DNA of 64,000 bases from Endomychus coccineus (lineage: Eukaryota; Arthropoda; Insecta; Coleoptera; Endomychidae). The notes beneath the pieces are model-generated. The model ran no database searches. It was not told the DNA's origin and saw only the letters and a program-made list of their open reading frames with translations. This document shows positions 22,889 through 34,396 of the stretch, one piece after another; the stretch's first letter is position 1, and every line of letters begins with the position of its first letter. A program made the translations under genes and the position numbers. The DNA lies in contig OY294067.1 in NCBI GenBank assembly GCA_958510875.1, positions 192,517,322 through 192,581,321 on the forward strand. Direction: 5' to 3'.

Positions 22889-25370
22889 ATATTTATTTAT
22901 GTAGGTATTTAAATACACGGGTGGGCTGTACCCGTGTTGAAAATTACGTATGAAATTAACATATTACTAATAAGAAAGTAAAAAAAAAGAAAAGAAAATA
23001 CAAACTCAAAAAAATGAAATCAAACCAAATTCTAGTTAATCTAGGTCAACACATGAGTAACAAATTAGGAACTTACATATATTCATATACATACAATACA
23101 TGTCGTAGATTGCTAAGATAAATTTATTTTGTTTCAAACGTAACAATTGATTAGATAATCAATTGAATTCATCGTGGCAGAAGTAATCAAAGTAAAGCAT
23201 ATTCCCATTTGCCCTTCACAGTCTATTGAGTGGTGCATTCAAAGTATAATTGGTTCTGCAGATTGGCAGATAGAAAATTTAATTATTGCTACAACTACAA
23301 GGGTGGACGGGGGATGAGTTGAACAAAGAAAAATAATTGTTACAAAAGTTTGGTACTAAATCTTGAGGACCTGTTTCAAATCATTGACATTTCTACGTCT
23401 TTCTAACGGCAACAAACTGGATACGTTTTCAATAATAGTTTAATCATGGTTTGATATCAGTCCCATGCTGTGGGATAATGCATAATACCTTAGGAATATA
23501 TGCTGCACTCGCTCAATTCTGATGTGGTGAACGGCATAACATGGTGACCATATTGAACAATATTCAAGATAAGAACGCACCAGTGAAACATGCAGGAACT
23601 TCATGGCTTGTAAATTAATAAATTCTAAGGTATTCCTCTTAACAAAACTAAGCATCTTTAGGGGGGGGGGGGGTACGGCAGGTTAGTCAGTGGAAGACGA
23701 ATCGATCTTCGAATCACTGTGGCTTCCGGTCGCGGGTTCGAATCTCAGCGACGGCGGAATTTTTCCGGTGCCCCGAGAAAGTGGTGAGGCAAGACACAAT
23801 GGGCCGTTAGACATGAGTGTCATCGAGAATGCTTTGGTTGCAGAATCGTGCTTACCACACACACGAGGCGGAGTGCTTAGTGGGTATATCTGACGTGATT
23901 AAATTCTGATTAGGAGACTTCCACACTACCTTGTGGGATGTTACAGGCCTATAAAGGGTTTCAGCAAAAAAAATATCTTTGAAGATTTATTCATAATTAG
24001 ATATACTGGAATGTAAAAGAAAGTTTTGAATCAAAAGGAATACTTTGATCCAGCACATTATCCCTGTAATTTAAGGATATACAATTTATTTGATAATCGT
24101 GTTGATTTGTGTTGAAAGATTTTGAAAATTGTATCACGTGACTGCGTTCTATACCATACCATTCTCCTCGCACCATAGACTTTAATTATTAAAATTACTT
24201 TGAAGAAATATTGAATCATTTATGGTACTTATATAATTAAATATTTTCAAATCATCAGCAAACATTAAAAATGCGCTGTGAATAAATAAACACCAGAATG
24301 TGCTTTAATTTCATCAGAGTAAAAACCGTTTAGATGTACCATTCTGCCATTAAGGTAACATCTAAGCCATTTCAACAGAGTACCGGTTATTCCAAGAGCA
24401 TGTAATTTTTGTAATAGTCGTTCGTGGTTCATTTTATCGAATGTCTTTGAGAAGTCAGTAAAAATCGACTCCATCTGAGACCTATTTTCCAATATTTTCG
24501 CAAAGAATTGAGAATGTAATATATTAGTTTCTGTTGATTTTCCCGATTCGTTTATGATAATATTTTTAAATGTTACGGTAATTAGATGATTTGATATGAA
24601 ACTTTCGACAATTTTTGCAAATGTGGAGATAACAGAATTAGGCCTATAATTTTTAACGTTAGATTTGTCATTTGATTTAAAGATTTGAGTAATAAAACTA
24701 GATTTTCGATAATTTGTAAATTGTCCAGTAGCAAGTAACTTGAAAAATGATGAACAACAAGATAAAACAATTACTTGAGAAAAATAGGTGGGAAGCCGTC
24801 AGGTCCAGCTCATTTATTTATATCAGTAGCGTTTAGTTTGTTCAATATTGTTCTCATACAAATTTCATAGGAGTTTAGTTTATATTGGTAAGTTGACCAT
24901 GGGGTCCACAATTGGAGAATATATTATTATTTATGTAAGCACAAGAAAAATGGTTTGCGAAAAGATTAGCAAAATCTTTGCCATAAGAGCATTCAATCAC
25001 ATTCAAGTACATATTAGCAGGAATATCGTCATCCTTCTTCTTCGCATTTATAAATGACCAAACAAATTTAAGGTTATGTGGAATTTTTTTTCTATTTTAC
25101 AAATATAGTTATTATAACATTGAACTGAAGAGATTTACAACCTTCTCTCAAATCACTAAAATGTAAATATTTTTCAGGCGAGAAGATCTTTATAGTCAAT
25201 ATAGCATATCTGCTGATAGGTCTTAACTCAGACTTATGTAACGGGGATAGGTTAATTGCCTCAATGGGTACAGTGGTACGAATAAGTTGATAGCTGTCTA
25301 AATAACAGAATAAAAATGATTCACCATTATAATCTACTGGGTTAAACTACGAGAGAATCCCAGTTTTTGG
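22889..25370 (-). mobile_element. CR1/Jockey-like LINE, decayed, 5'-truncated
   Basis: Read on the minus strand from 25370: an EN-RT linker (PHNLKFVWSFINAKKKDDDI near 25045-25080), the RT start (about 24580-24790), the RT core TDFSKTFDKMNHERLLQKLH with LKWLRCYLNGR (24265-24492), the post-RT region with KSSK then LSFVKRNTLEFINLQAMKF and SLVRSYLEYCSIWSP (23440-23655), and a 3' end with a CACGGGT...ACCCGTG hairpin and an ATAAATA-type tail (22889-22945). Frames are broken in several places. The YADD-containing part is missing or unreadable. A SINE sits inside it. Confidence 0.85.
23661..23974 (+). mobile_element. tRNA-derived SINE inserted in the LINE
   Basis: A 13-G run, then a tRNA-like head with box A (TAGTCAGTGG, 23683-23692) and box B (GGGTTCGAATCTC, 23734-23746), a ~220-nt body and a short A-run (23966-23973). 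ATCTTT occurs on both sides (23654-23659 and 23975-23980), a plausible target duplication. Removing the SINE and one duplicate brings the two LINE parts back into one frame (...NKSSK / LSFVKRN...), which supports the borders. Confidence 0.8.
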
Positions 25371-25383
25371 AGCATATTAATTC

Positions 25384-27345
25384 AATGTGTGAGCCTGTTG
25401 AAAACCCAGCCTTACCTCGACTTGGCAACACTGCGCGCTTCTAACTTAAAGCACATATATTTTACATGAATAGGAATAGGAAATGTAACACTGACTTCAT
25501 TATAGGACATATCACTCTCTAATTGGATGCAATTTGTTTGCACCACTATTAGTTTTTGAGTAGTATCCTGATGAAACCGTACATTATACGGTTTAAACGA
25601 AATAGCACAATCGGAAACAATAAGAACTGATAATACTAATAGATTTTTACTTTATTTCGATTACATTGTTGCGTAACAAGGATTCAGCATCTCTGTACAA
25701 CGATGAAATGATGTGCATTCCTGAAAATGTGAGCTTTCATTTGATATTATACACAATAGGGCACCAACGAGTTAGCATAATGAGAAAAAATAAAAACTTT
25801 AAGTGTACATTCCTGATGATGTTAGCTTCAATTTGATACTATACACAGTATGGCACAAACGTGATAGCATACTTAGAAAAAATTATAACTGAGAGTGCTC
25901 ATGGATTAACATTTTTTCTTCATTTTTTTTTTGCATAAGGACCCATGCAGTCTTTATGGAATGATGAAACATTCAGTGTACATTCCTGATGATGTTAGCT
26001 TCAACTTGATACTATACACAATACTTAGAAAGAATAAAAACTGAGACTTCTCATGGATTTAATTTTTTTTTTAACTATAATATGCTTGTCAGTTCTTTTT
26101 GCGTATGAACCCGTTCAGCCTCTCTGTGTAATGATGAAACATCTAGTGTACATTCCTGATGATGTTAGCTTCTAGCTGATACTACACACAATACGACACA
26201 AACGAGATATCATACTTAGAAAGAATAAAAACTGAGACTTCTCATGGATTTTATTTTTGTTTGTTTTTTTTTGCGTAAGGATTCAGTCTCTCTGAGCAAT
26301 GATCAAACTTCCAGTGTACATTCCTGATGATGATATACACAATACGACACAAACGAGATAGCATACTTAGAAAATATAAAAACGAAGACTCCTCATGGAT
26401 TTTAATTTTTCTTTGAATTTATTTTTGCGTAAGGACCCATTCAGCCTCTGTGCAATGATTAAACTTTCAGTATACATTCTTGACGATGTTAGCTTCAATT
26501 TGATACTAAAAATAATACGGCACAAACGAGATAGCATACATAGAAAAAAATTAAAACTGAGACTTCTCCCGGATTTAATAATGTTTTTAAATTTCTTTTT
26601 GCGTAATGACTCATTCAACCTCTCTGTGCAATGATAAAAGATCTAGAGTACCATCCTGATGATGTTAGCTTCAACTTGATACTATACACAATACGGCACA
26701 AATGAGATAGCATACTTAGAAAAAATGAAAACTAAGAGTTCTCATGTAAAAAGAAATTGAAAAAAAAATGAAAATCCATGAATACTCTCTTTTTATTTTT
26801 TCTAAGTATGCTATCGCATTTGTGTCGTATTGTCTATAGTATCAACTTGAAGCTAACATCATTAGGAATGTACACTAGATATTTCATCATTGCACAGAGA
26901 GGCTGGATGGGCCCTTATGCAAAAAGAAATTGAAAACAAATTTTAAATCCATGAGAAGTCTGTAAATCTCATGAAAAGTTTTAATTTTTTCTAAGCATGT
27001 TATCGCGTTTGCGCCCTATTGTGTATAGTATAAAAATTGAAGCTAACATCATCAGGGATGTACAGTGGAATTTTGATCATTGTACAGAGAGGTTGAATGG
27101 GTCCTTACGCAAAAAGAAAATGAAAAAAAAATTAAAATTCATGAGAAGTCTCAGTTTTTATTTTTTTCTAAGCATGATATCTCGTTTGTGCCGTACTGTG
27201 TATAGTTTCAAATTGAAGCTACCATCATCAGAAATGTACACTCAAAGTTTGATCATTGCACAGAGAGGCTGAATGGGTCCTTACGCAAAAATAAATTGAA
27301 AACAATTTTTTAATGTATGAGAAGTTTCAGTTTTAATTTTTTCTC
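25384..27345. repeat. repeat element B: head plus ~172-bp array with a strand switch
   Basis: The head at 25384-25530 matches that of element A. Direct monomers follow with GATGTTAGC landmarks near 25816, 25991, 26161, 26486 and 26661; a shortened monomer lies at about 26327. From about 26745 to 27345 roughly three monomers run in the opposite orientation, so the array is a large head-to-head palindrome. ORFs inside it are repeat artefacts. Confidence 0.85.
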
Positions 27346-27913
27346 AATACGCATTATGCATGATTTATTTTGTAATAACCAGCATGCTTCAAATCTAAAA
27401 TTACATGGAATGTTGAGGGAAAATGGACAAAATGGTGGGCGGTTAGCATCAATAGGTAGAATTGGATCAGCCGGAGCAGTATTAACAGAAGTTGTGGAAC
27501 ATAAAAAATCGACCATGGACACCTCTCGCGTTATAAAATTAAAAAAACGAGCACGTATTACTGAGGCGGATTGAGACTTCAGTTTCACATGGTAATAAGT
27601 CTGTTGAACATGTAACTGAACAACCCGTTGAAACATATTTCCAAGATACTTTCGGAAAGTTGAAATCGCCAAAAATGTATGATTGGGACATGATTTCCCA
27701 ATTAACTCAATGGTATCCCAGAACTTGTTGTAAGAAGTTATGTTTGAGGAAGGAGGTACGTAAATACAACCCAATAATGATTTTTGATTTCCAACTTCAC
27801 ACTTGGGGAATGGCATCGCGGCGGTGGATCCGACCCCTCAACTTTTCAACGAGTATTAGCTGTTTCTGCGAGTGTAGCTTATGGATAAGAGCTAGTATAT
27901 ATACTGTATACGG
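27346..27913 (-). pseudogene. non-LTR retrotransposon, endonuclease-domain remnant
   Basis: The minus strand encodes LLGCIYVPPSSNITSYNKFW then DTIELIGK, the APE-type endonuclease stretch of CR1/Jockey-like LINEs (YxPP...). The catalytic GDFN that should follow is corrupted to LAISTF by mutation. Several frameshifts follow toward 27346. The upstream part of the same element continues at 28796 beyond a nested LINE. Confidence 0.7.
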
Positions 27914-28795
27914 TTTCATCAACATTTTTTTTTGCGTAGAGGAGGGGAAATCTAACAAAGACGCCTCGGGTGCCCGTGCCCCCGGGTCTGCCGGATTCCT
28001 ACCGACTAAAACCCCTCCTCCGTGAGGTTGGTTCTCCATCCTAGGGGAGCCCCATAGCAGTACGGTCATTATAGTCCTATTGTGCCCTCACTTGTTTCTA
28101 CCCTCTCATCAGTTCGGTGCATTCCATGAATCTCAGTAGCCTGATATAGGGGATACTTCTGATTTCCTCGGGTGTAGTCTTATCGTCTCCGAGGTATGTC
28201 CGACGACCTACCGTGTATGCCGTGCACTGACACAGCACATGCATAGGTGTCTCATCTTCCACGCCGCAACCCCTACAAGTGGGCAGATCTACCAGTCCCA
28301 TCGTGTAGAGGTGTTTGTTGCATGGGGCGTGTCCGGTCAGGAATGTAACAAGATTCCGTATTTCTTGTCTGCTGAACGTCAGCAGATTTTTTGCTCGTTG
28401 CTGCTGGAGATCTCCCATCAGTCGCTTGGAGTGCGACATACGGGGCAGTTCCCTCCAGTAGGCACGGTGCACTATCTCGAGCCGTTTTTGGATTACAGAT
28501 TTCGCTGTGGCATGAGAAATGCCACAGGTTGGCTCTGGTCCAATCAGTGGTTTTTCCGCTCCCGCTTTAGCGAGTGCGACGGCAGTCTCTGTCCCTTCTC
28601 GTTTGATTTCTTCAGACTCCCAAACGAGTGTTACTCTATTGGGGTTCATTACTAGTGTCGTTAGTTCTTTGACGCAATCAAGTACACATTGTGAGGTGAT
28701 TGTGTATGACTCCAGTACCTTGAGCACTGTCAGGTTGCTCACTATGATTGTGATTTGTCTATTCTCATAGGCTCTCTCCCTCATTTCATCAACAT
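27914..28795 (-). mobile_element. 5'-truncated LINE (RNase H end) with 12-bp target duplication
   Basis: TTTCATCAACAT occurs at 27914-27925 and 28784-28795, flanking a minus-strand insert that ends in an A-run (T-run 27926-27933). The ORF 28098-28784 encodes a decayed RNase H tail (GTETAVALAKAGAEKPLIGP) and the C-terminal zinc-binding stretch CRGCGVEDETPMHVLCQC followed by GDD and I(R)LLRF. This domain order is typical of RNase H-bearing LINEs such as I/Jockey-type elements. The catalytic residues of RNase H are partly altered. The clear target duplication and open frame indicate a fairly young insertion into the older LINE remnant. Confidence 0.85.
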
Positions 28796-29849
28796 ACTGT
28801 TACCCGTGTTTCTGAAAGCTGCAGCACTTCTTCTGGAGGAACATTCTTTGAATTATGAATCATCAATGTTTACATATATAAATGAGTTGGTGATTTTTTT
28901 CTATCGACCTGCAATTTGAGGTTGAAGTGGGGTGAAAAGTATATAACAGAGTAAATATGACTCGATTTCACTGCAAGAAGTTGTTGACCGAATGGAGGCT
29001 TAAGTTCAAGAATAGCAACTGCTGAATATAATATGCTTAAGTCAGTGATCCATAATGATAGAATGTTAACTAACACAATCAATTGTTGAAACAGAGAGGA
29101 GGAAGTGAAACCTGCTGAAATGAAAGAGATTCATGGAAGTAATGAAATTATACATTCCTCTAGACTCTAGAGTCAAGTTCATTTCCCCATTGGATTTTAA
29201 ACTATCCGCGAGAATAAAAGAGGCACTTTCCCTTGGTAAACTATGAACATCAGCCTACATTGAGACTATGAAGAAAAAAACAATTATAAAGAAATAAACT
29301 ACTCACTTTTAAGTCGAGAAACGGAATTTTTTTTAGCAAAAACACGTATGTAGCTTATTTATTCAAGATGATGTCAAACATAAAGATACAGGCGACAGAT
29401 ACAGATTACCTTTTCCATTACTGGAGGTGGATGAAGATACGAGACCCTCCCCTACTAATGTTGTGGTATTTAGGAGTACGAATAATGCTCGTGTCCATAC
29501 TTTTCCGGTATGGTATATACCACCTATGAGTGCGAGTATAGATAGTTGCTGTTAAGCGAGCACAAATAATAATTAGGCAATCCATACCACGTGACCCAAT
29601 ATTGCGGTTGAGGGCACACAAATTGATAATCGCCATAAGAATGTCATTGTCAATGTGGTCGTTCGGCTAGTGAAAGTGTATTTTTGGATATTTTCGAAGC
29701 TTTAGTGTTGTTAATCAATAATATTCAGATGGAGAGTGATTACCTGAAGACCCTATTTTTGGAAAGCAGAGACGTTGGTGAACGGTATGCTTGAAAATAC
29801 ATCCCTATCTTGTATTTACATGTTTATCACTGTTTGTTTCAGATATAAA
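28796..29849. other. upstream end of the interrupted LINE remnant, then no gene seen
   Basis: The first ~65 bp continue the endonuclease-bearing LINE on the minus strand. From about 28870 to 29849 I see only AT-rich sequence. A possible short exon and intron (ending in TGTTTGTTTCAG, 29849) may belong to the YqaJ pseudogene that follows. Confidence 0.4.
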
Positions 29850-30511
29850 GTGAAGTTGAGATTGATCAACAAAAATGTCATGCTATACCATGGCAACTTT
29901 GTGGGGTACATCTCATGAAAATAATGCAGTGAAAGAATATAAGATGAATATGGAGGACGAAAATTATGAATCTTTCCAAGTGAATGAAGTGGGATTGATC
30001 ATTAACAAGAAGTGGCCCCAATAACGGTTCTCCCGACCGTTTGGTGTATTCTGAGTGTTGCTTAGGGGGGGTGTCTGGGAGTTAAATGTCCCTATTTATT
30101 ATATACAAATAAGGTACAGGATATAAGTGAATACTTAAATATGAAAAGTTCATGTTTGGTCAAACAAGAGGTGCTAATAACACTGAATAAAAATCACAGT
30201 TCCTATTACCAAGTCCAAATGCAACTATTTGTCTCACAGTTGCGATTTTGTCATATGGTCCCCAACTGTATTTTTCAAAGAACGGATATTATCAGATCTG
30301 GAATTGTGGGAAAGGGGCTGTGAATCTGCACTGAAATTTCATTTAGAAGTTATAATGCCAGAACTTTCAGGGAAATTCTTCACAGCTAAAGAAGGTTCTG
30401 CCAAAAATTTTCATTATTGCATCTGCAATGGTGTTGATGATGGACGACCAATGATAAAATGTGATGGAGGCGACTGTGAAACAGAATGCTTCCATTTTGA
30501 ATATGTTGAAT
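29850..30511 (+). pseudogene. YqaJ-type exonuclease with C-terminal PHD finger, left part
   Basis: After a TTTCAG acceptor, shifted frames encode a YqaJ/lambda-exonuclease-like domain: LWGTSHENNAVKEY, then NGSPDRLVYSE (metal-binding SPD, about 30018-30050), KCPYLLY with the preceding catalytic Glu changed to Val (about 30083), and HSSYYQVQMQLFVSQ (about 30196-30240). The last frame (30229-30511) ends in the first half of a PHD finger: HYCICNG, KCDGGDC and a His-x-Glu. At least two frameshifts show it was dead before being interrupted. The Polinton begins at 30512; the second half of the PHD finger lies at 46893-46942. Such YqaJ-PHD genes are multicopy in arthropods and often transposon-linked (recollection, not checked). 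Confidence 0.7.
30506..30511. repeat. 6-bp target-site duplication, left
   Basis: TTGAAT immediately outside the left terminus; identical copy at 46887-46892. Confidence 0.95.
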
Positions 30512-30846
30512 AGTAGATGTGCTAGGCCGGTTCTCCACCAAAATCGACCTTTTTTGCATGTAAATCTCCATAAGGAAATCTAAGGTTCATTTTACCGAAA
30601 ACGGTCCCCTTCAAGGTCATCCACAATCACGCATGCGCAGTCATGTCGATGGGGTAGGTAGTCTATGGTTCTATGAACTAGTCTATGGTTCCCTCTAACT
30701 ATGTTTCTGGAAGTCTGTCATCTATCTATGGTTCTTCCCTAACTATGGTCTGATGAAGTCGGTTCATCTGTGTATGGTTCTACCCTAACTATAGCCTGGG
30801 AGTCTCATCTGTGTACTCACATTCTACTGGAATGATTTTTTTTTGT

Positions 30847-31156
30847 CTACACACCGAGATTCGAACCCGGGAAATAAACTCTAAAGTTAGGCGGCTTAAC
30901 CGCGGAGGATTTGAAACAATTTAATCTAGTATACAAACACTTCTACTGAAAATGAAATTTTTTTTTCTACACACACCGAGATTTGAACCTGGGAAATAAA
31001 CTCTAAAGTAAGGTGGCTTAACCGCGGAGGATTTGAATCTATTTAATCTAGTATACAAACACTTCTGCTGAAAATGAAATATTTTTGTACACACGGGAAT
31101 CGAACCCGAGAAATGAAATCCAAAGCCGGCTCCTTAACCGCTCAGCTATGGAGGAA
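30847..31156 (-). other. three tandem tRNA-like (pol III box A/B) units, left arm
   Basis: Minus-strand units at 30847-30910, 30966-31032 and 31092-31156. Each has a D-arm-like box A (GCGGTTAAG or similar) and a box B (GGTTCGAATCTC, GGTTCAAATCTC and GGTTCGATTCCC). The third is best: AGCTGAGCGGTTAAGGAGC and a GGG-TTCGATT-CCC T arm. Acceptor and anticodon stems do not pair, so they are not functional tRNAs. They resemble decayed class II tRNAs (Ser/Leu type) and may serve as internal pol III promoters. Spacers are conserved among the units, showing tandem duplication. Confidence 0.6.
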
Positions 31157-31389
31157 TTGAGAACAAGCGATTTTAATGTTGTAGATATAACCGCCAATCT
31201 GAGTGATAAGTGCGAGTATATTGCAGTCTATATGATGCAGGTAATTGTTTTACATGACGTCAGTCATGCAGGTATGTCACGAAGCCTACAGCGAGGTATG
31301 GAATGTGAGGCTTCATAGGGGGTTTGAAATAGTGTTGTTTGTACATATCGTCAGTCACGTGAAAGAGACCGAGGCTTCATCGAGGTATC

Positions 31390-31857
31390 ATGGGAGGGCT
31401 GCTGCTCCTTCATCGGAGTGGGTGTATAGATGGCATGTTATACAGTATGGAAATGATATCTTCTACATTTCTCAAACGCTATGTTTATAAGAAAATTACT
31501 TTCAAGACGTTTATTCAAGCCGTCTGTACCTTACTTGATTGCTATATTACAAAATGCGATTTCAATCATCTTAAACATATATGGATATTATTTTTAGTAT
31601 ACAAAATGGAGTTGGGGAACTTCAATGAGGTATGGAATGTGAGGTTGTTTATGTATGACGTCAGTCATGTGAATTTGAATGAAGCTGGCGCGGTCTCTAA
31701 CGAGACAGGTGTGTATGTGAGGTTATACAGAGTGTGCAGGTATAATGATGTCTATCACTCAGGTCTTCAGCTAGGTATCTACCTTGCAGGAGTCTTCAAT
31801 GAAATGTGGGGTTGTTTGTACATGCCGTTAGTCGCAGGGGTTTTGTCTGAGTTATAA
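31390..31857 (+). other. 155-codon open frame in the left arm, coding status unknown
   Basis: Open from 31390 to 31857, with the counterpart at 45542-46009 differing by one residue. No domain is recognised. Because the arms are almost identical as DNA, conservation between them is no evidence for coding. The frame shows repeated EVWNVRL and VSHV stretches that arise from internal DNA repeats. Confidence 0.2.
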
Positions 31858-32834
31858 TGATATCGGTCGCGATGCATCGGCTGCTCCACAAGTCTTCAAT
31901 AAGGGGTCATAACATCTAACATGCGATAGTTTACAAAAATGCTGCTTCTCATAATAGCGATATTATGAAGCGTTTGCAGAAATAACTATTAAATCATCTA
32001 AGGGTGTTTTGCTTGATTAGTACTAGCGAGTACAATATTCGTTATAATATTATGATTATGCATCATTAGCTCACTTGAGCGATAAGGTTGTGCTAAATCA
32101 TCTCCAAGAGCAATGTATTCAACTTGGAATTATCGTAATGATGCACGATCCTTCAATGTTGAAGTAGTTTCATAAGTTATCTGAAAGTAATACGAATATA
32201 TAAAATGTTTTTTCCAAAATTAGTACCGAAGTAAACATAATTCGCTATAATATTCATTCATGTATGTTTCATAAATTATCCGATATAAATCAAAATAAGT
32301 TTTGTGGCAGGTTGAACAATATTCACTATCATATTTTGCGGTAGAGCTACAGCTGATATGAATGATAAGGAAGTTACGCCGATCACCTTCGAAAACGCAA
32401 TGAGAATACTTTATTTTAAATCAAACATGTAGTATGTATATATATTCGAATCATATTGATTGTAAATCGCATAATATGACCCGAAATCTAGCTGCTGGTG
32501 GTGGAAATATTGTTAATAATTATTAACGTAGTACCCTATAAGCGCTGTAAACGTTATATAATAAGATTTGCGGCGAATTCGGTAATTCGAGGTATACAAT
32601 ATATAGGTGCGGGAGGGTTGGAGCCCAATACTTATACAGAATCTAGACGAAGCGGTGTCACGCATCACGATGATTATTCGAACTGTCTGTACAGCTCGAT
32701 TGCTATATAACAAAATACATTTTTAATCCATCGTGTATGTAACTTGAGAGATATAGAATTAAATTTTCTGAATCATGAAGATAACTTAGATAATTTAACA
32801 TAGGACTATAAAGATGAATAAACGTGAAAGATTC

Positions 32835-32907
32835 AACCATAGGCGGAATTCGAACCCACATTTCTGGATTTCCAAACCAGGGTGTTTACCAATTACACCA
32901 CTAGTTA
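32835..32907 (-). tRNA. tRNA-Ser-like unit in the left arm (decayed)
   Basis: Same cassette as 1094-1166: together with ~100 nt of 3' flank (32731-32901 against 989-1160) it is about 95% identical. The D stem GTGT/ACAC and T arm persist. The anticodon arm CTGGT-TTGGAAA-TCCAG now reads GGA with one mismatch, and the acceptor stem no longer pairs, so it is probably a pseudo-tRNA. Confidence 0.5.
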
Positions 32908-32988
32908 AAAACATGTAGACAAACAGTCACGTAAAAGTTATAATGATGAACAAATTTTTTTTATTTTCACAGGTTTTAATCAATTTCA

Positions 32989-33123
32989 ATGGAAACTTAT
33001 AAGAAAGCAAGGAGTTTTTATAGAGATCAAGTCCGTTTCCCAACCACCCAAGAGGTAGAACTTATGGCACGTTGCTTTTTTGATAAAGTGGAAAGCGTCC
33101 CCAGGAGGCCTACAAACCACTAG
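32989..33123 (+). CDS. 44-aa ORF in the left arm, function unknown
   Basis: ATG at 32989 begins METYKKARSFYRDQVRFPTT and ends at TAG 33121-33123. An acceptor-like TTATTTTCACAG lies 17 nt before the ATG, so it could be the start of a spliced transcript or a continuation of an upstream exon. The mirror copy is at 44275-44409 on the other strand. A diverged copy of the same stretch appears at about 59690-59790, outside the element. The sequence is charged and looks protein-like rather than AT-rich noise. No domain is recognised. Confidence 0.4.
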   Translation: METYKKARSFYRDQVRFPTTQEVELMARCFFDKVESVPRRPTNH

Positions 33124-33399
33124 CAATCGATAACAAAATAACAAGTTTTATTCCTAATAATCGTTAAGGTTATTGTTTCCTCACCAGTTTTTCAGATAAG
33201 TATGACTACATACAAATTGATTAGAACGGATTATTGATTCATCAAAATGCTTATCGGAGGAGGATGACTGCACGAGCACTAACCCCTCAAAATCAATTAG
33301 GGTTCGCTAGATTCTGAATGAATACATAAGCATTTCATTATCGAAAATTTATCATTCTTCAACACAACAGTTACATAGTTATTATTCTTATAACTAAAT

Positions 33400-34330
33400 G
33401 TTGAATGTGCTATACTTGAACTATTCAAGTTATACCCTGTGATATAATATTAGATTCTAATAAATACAATGAAAAGTATATATCGATATTAATATTACAG
33501 CTACATAATCATTATTCTTATAACTAAATGTTAAATATGTTTATACTCGAACATTAATTATTTGAATATAATAATATTGCAGCTACATAATCATTATTTT
33601 TATAGCTAAGTGTTAAATATGTTTATACTCGAAAATTAATCTGGGAAATATAAAAATATATTCTAATAAATAGGACGAGAAGTGCAAATCGAAAATAATA
33701 ATATTGCAACTATATCTAAATGTAAATGAACCGCCAATCAATTACTCTAATCATGCTTACAATAAATATTATTCCAATAATTAAGTGTTGAATGTGCTTA
33801 TATTCAAACTATTCAGGCTATATCCTATGATATAATATTAGATTCTAATAATGAGAAATGAATATAATATTAGATTCTAATAATGAGAAATGAATATAAT
33901 GTAACTATATGTAAATAGATATCAATAATAATAATATTGTAACTACATGTGAATAGATATCAATAATAATATTGCAGCTACATCTAAATGTTAAATATGT
34001 TTATACTCGAACATTAATTATTTGAATATAATAATATTGCAGCTACATAATTATTATTATTCTTATAGCTAAGTGTTAAATATGTTTATACTCGAAAATT
34101 AATCCGGGAAATATAAAATATATTCTAATAAATAGGACGAAAAGTGCATATCGATAATAATAATATTACAGCTACAGCTAAAATGTAAATGAAACAACAA
34201 TCACTAATCATATAACTAAATGTTAAATGTGCTTATATTCAAACTATTCAGGTTATATCCTGTGATATAATATTAGATTCTAATTATGTGAAATGAATAT
34301 ATTGTAACTACATGTAATATATTTAACCTA
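33400..34330. repeat. AT-rich minisatellite, left arm
   Basis: Interleaved repeats of TTAAATATGTTTATACTCGA, ATAATATTAGATTCTAATAA and AATAATATTGCAGCTACAT, in blocks of roughly 100-140 bp. The mirror is at about 43068-43998. Confidence 0.85.
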
Positions 34331-34396
34331 CAAACACTAGCTCGCGAGGGGATTTCGTAGGCTGCAGCATTTTCGTGCGATTCGGAAGCGACTCGG

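Noticed and set aside
26367..27272. ORFs of 79-91 codons in element B
   Set aside because: They are translations of the ~172-bp monomer, repeated in several frames and on both strands.
27797..28069. 90-codon minus-strand ORF joining the two LINEs
   Set aside because: It crosses the A-tail and target duplication of the nested LINE, so it is a junction artefact.
28239..28770. Plus-strand ORFs of 138 and 83 codons
   Set aside because: Antisense to the RNase H part of the LINE.
30840..31160. Functional tRNA genes in the Polinton arms
   Set aside because: Box A and B are present but acceptor and anticodon stems do not pair; described as tRNA-like units only.
33400..34330. CRISPR-like array
   Set aside because: The repeats are AT-rich, of varying length and interleaved, without regular unique spacers, and this is a eukaryotic genome.
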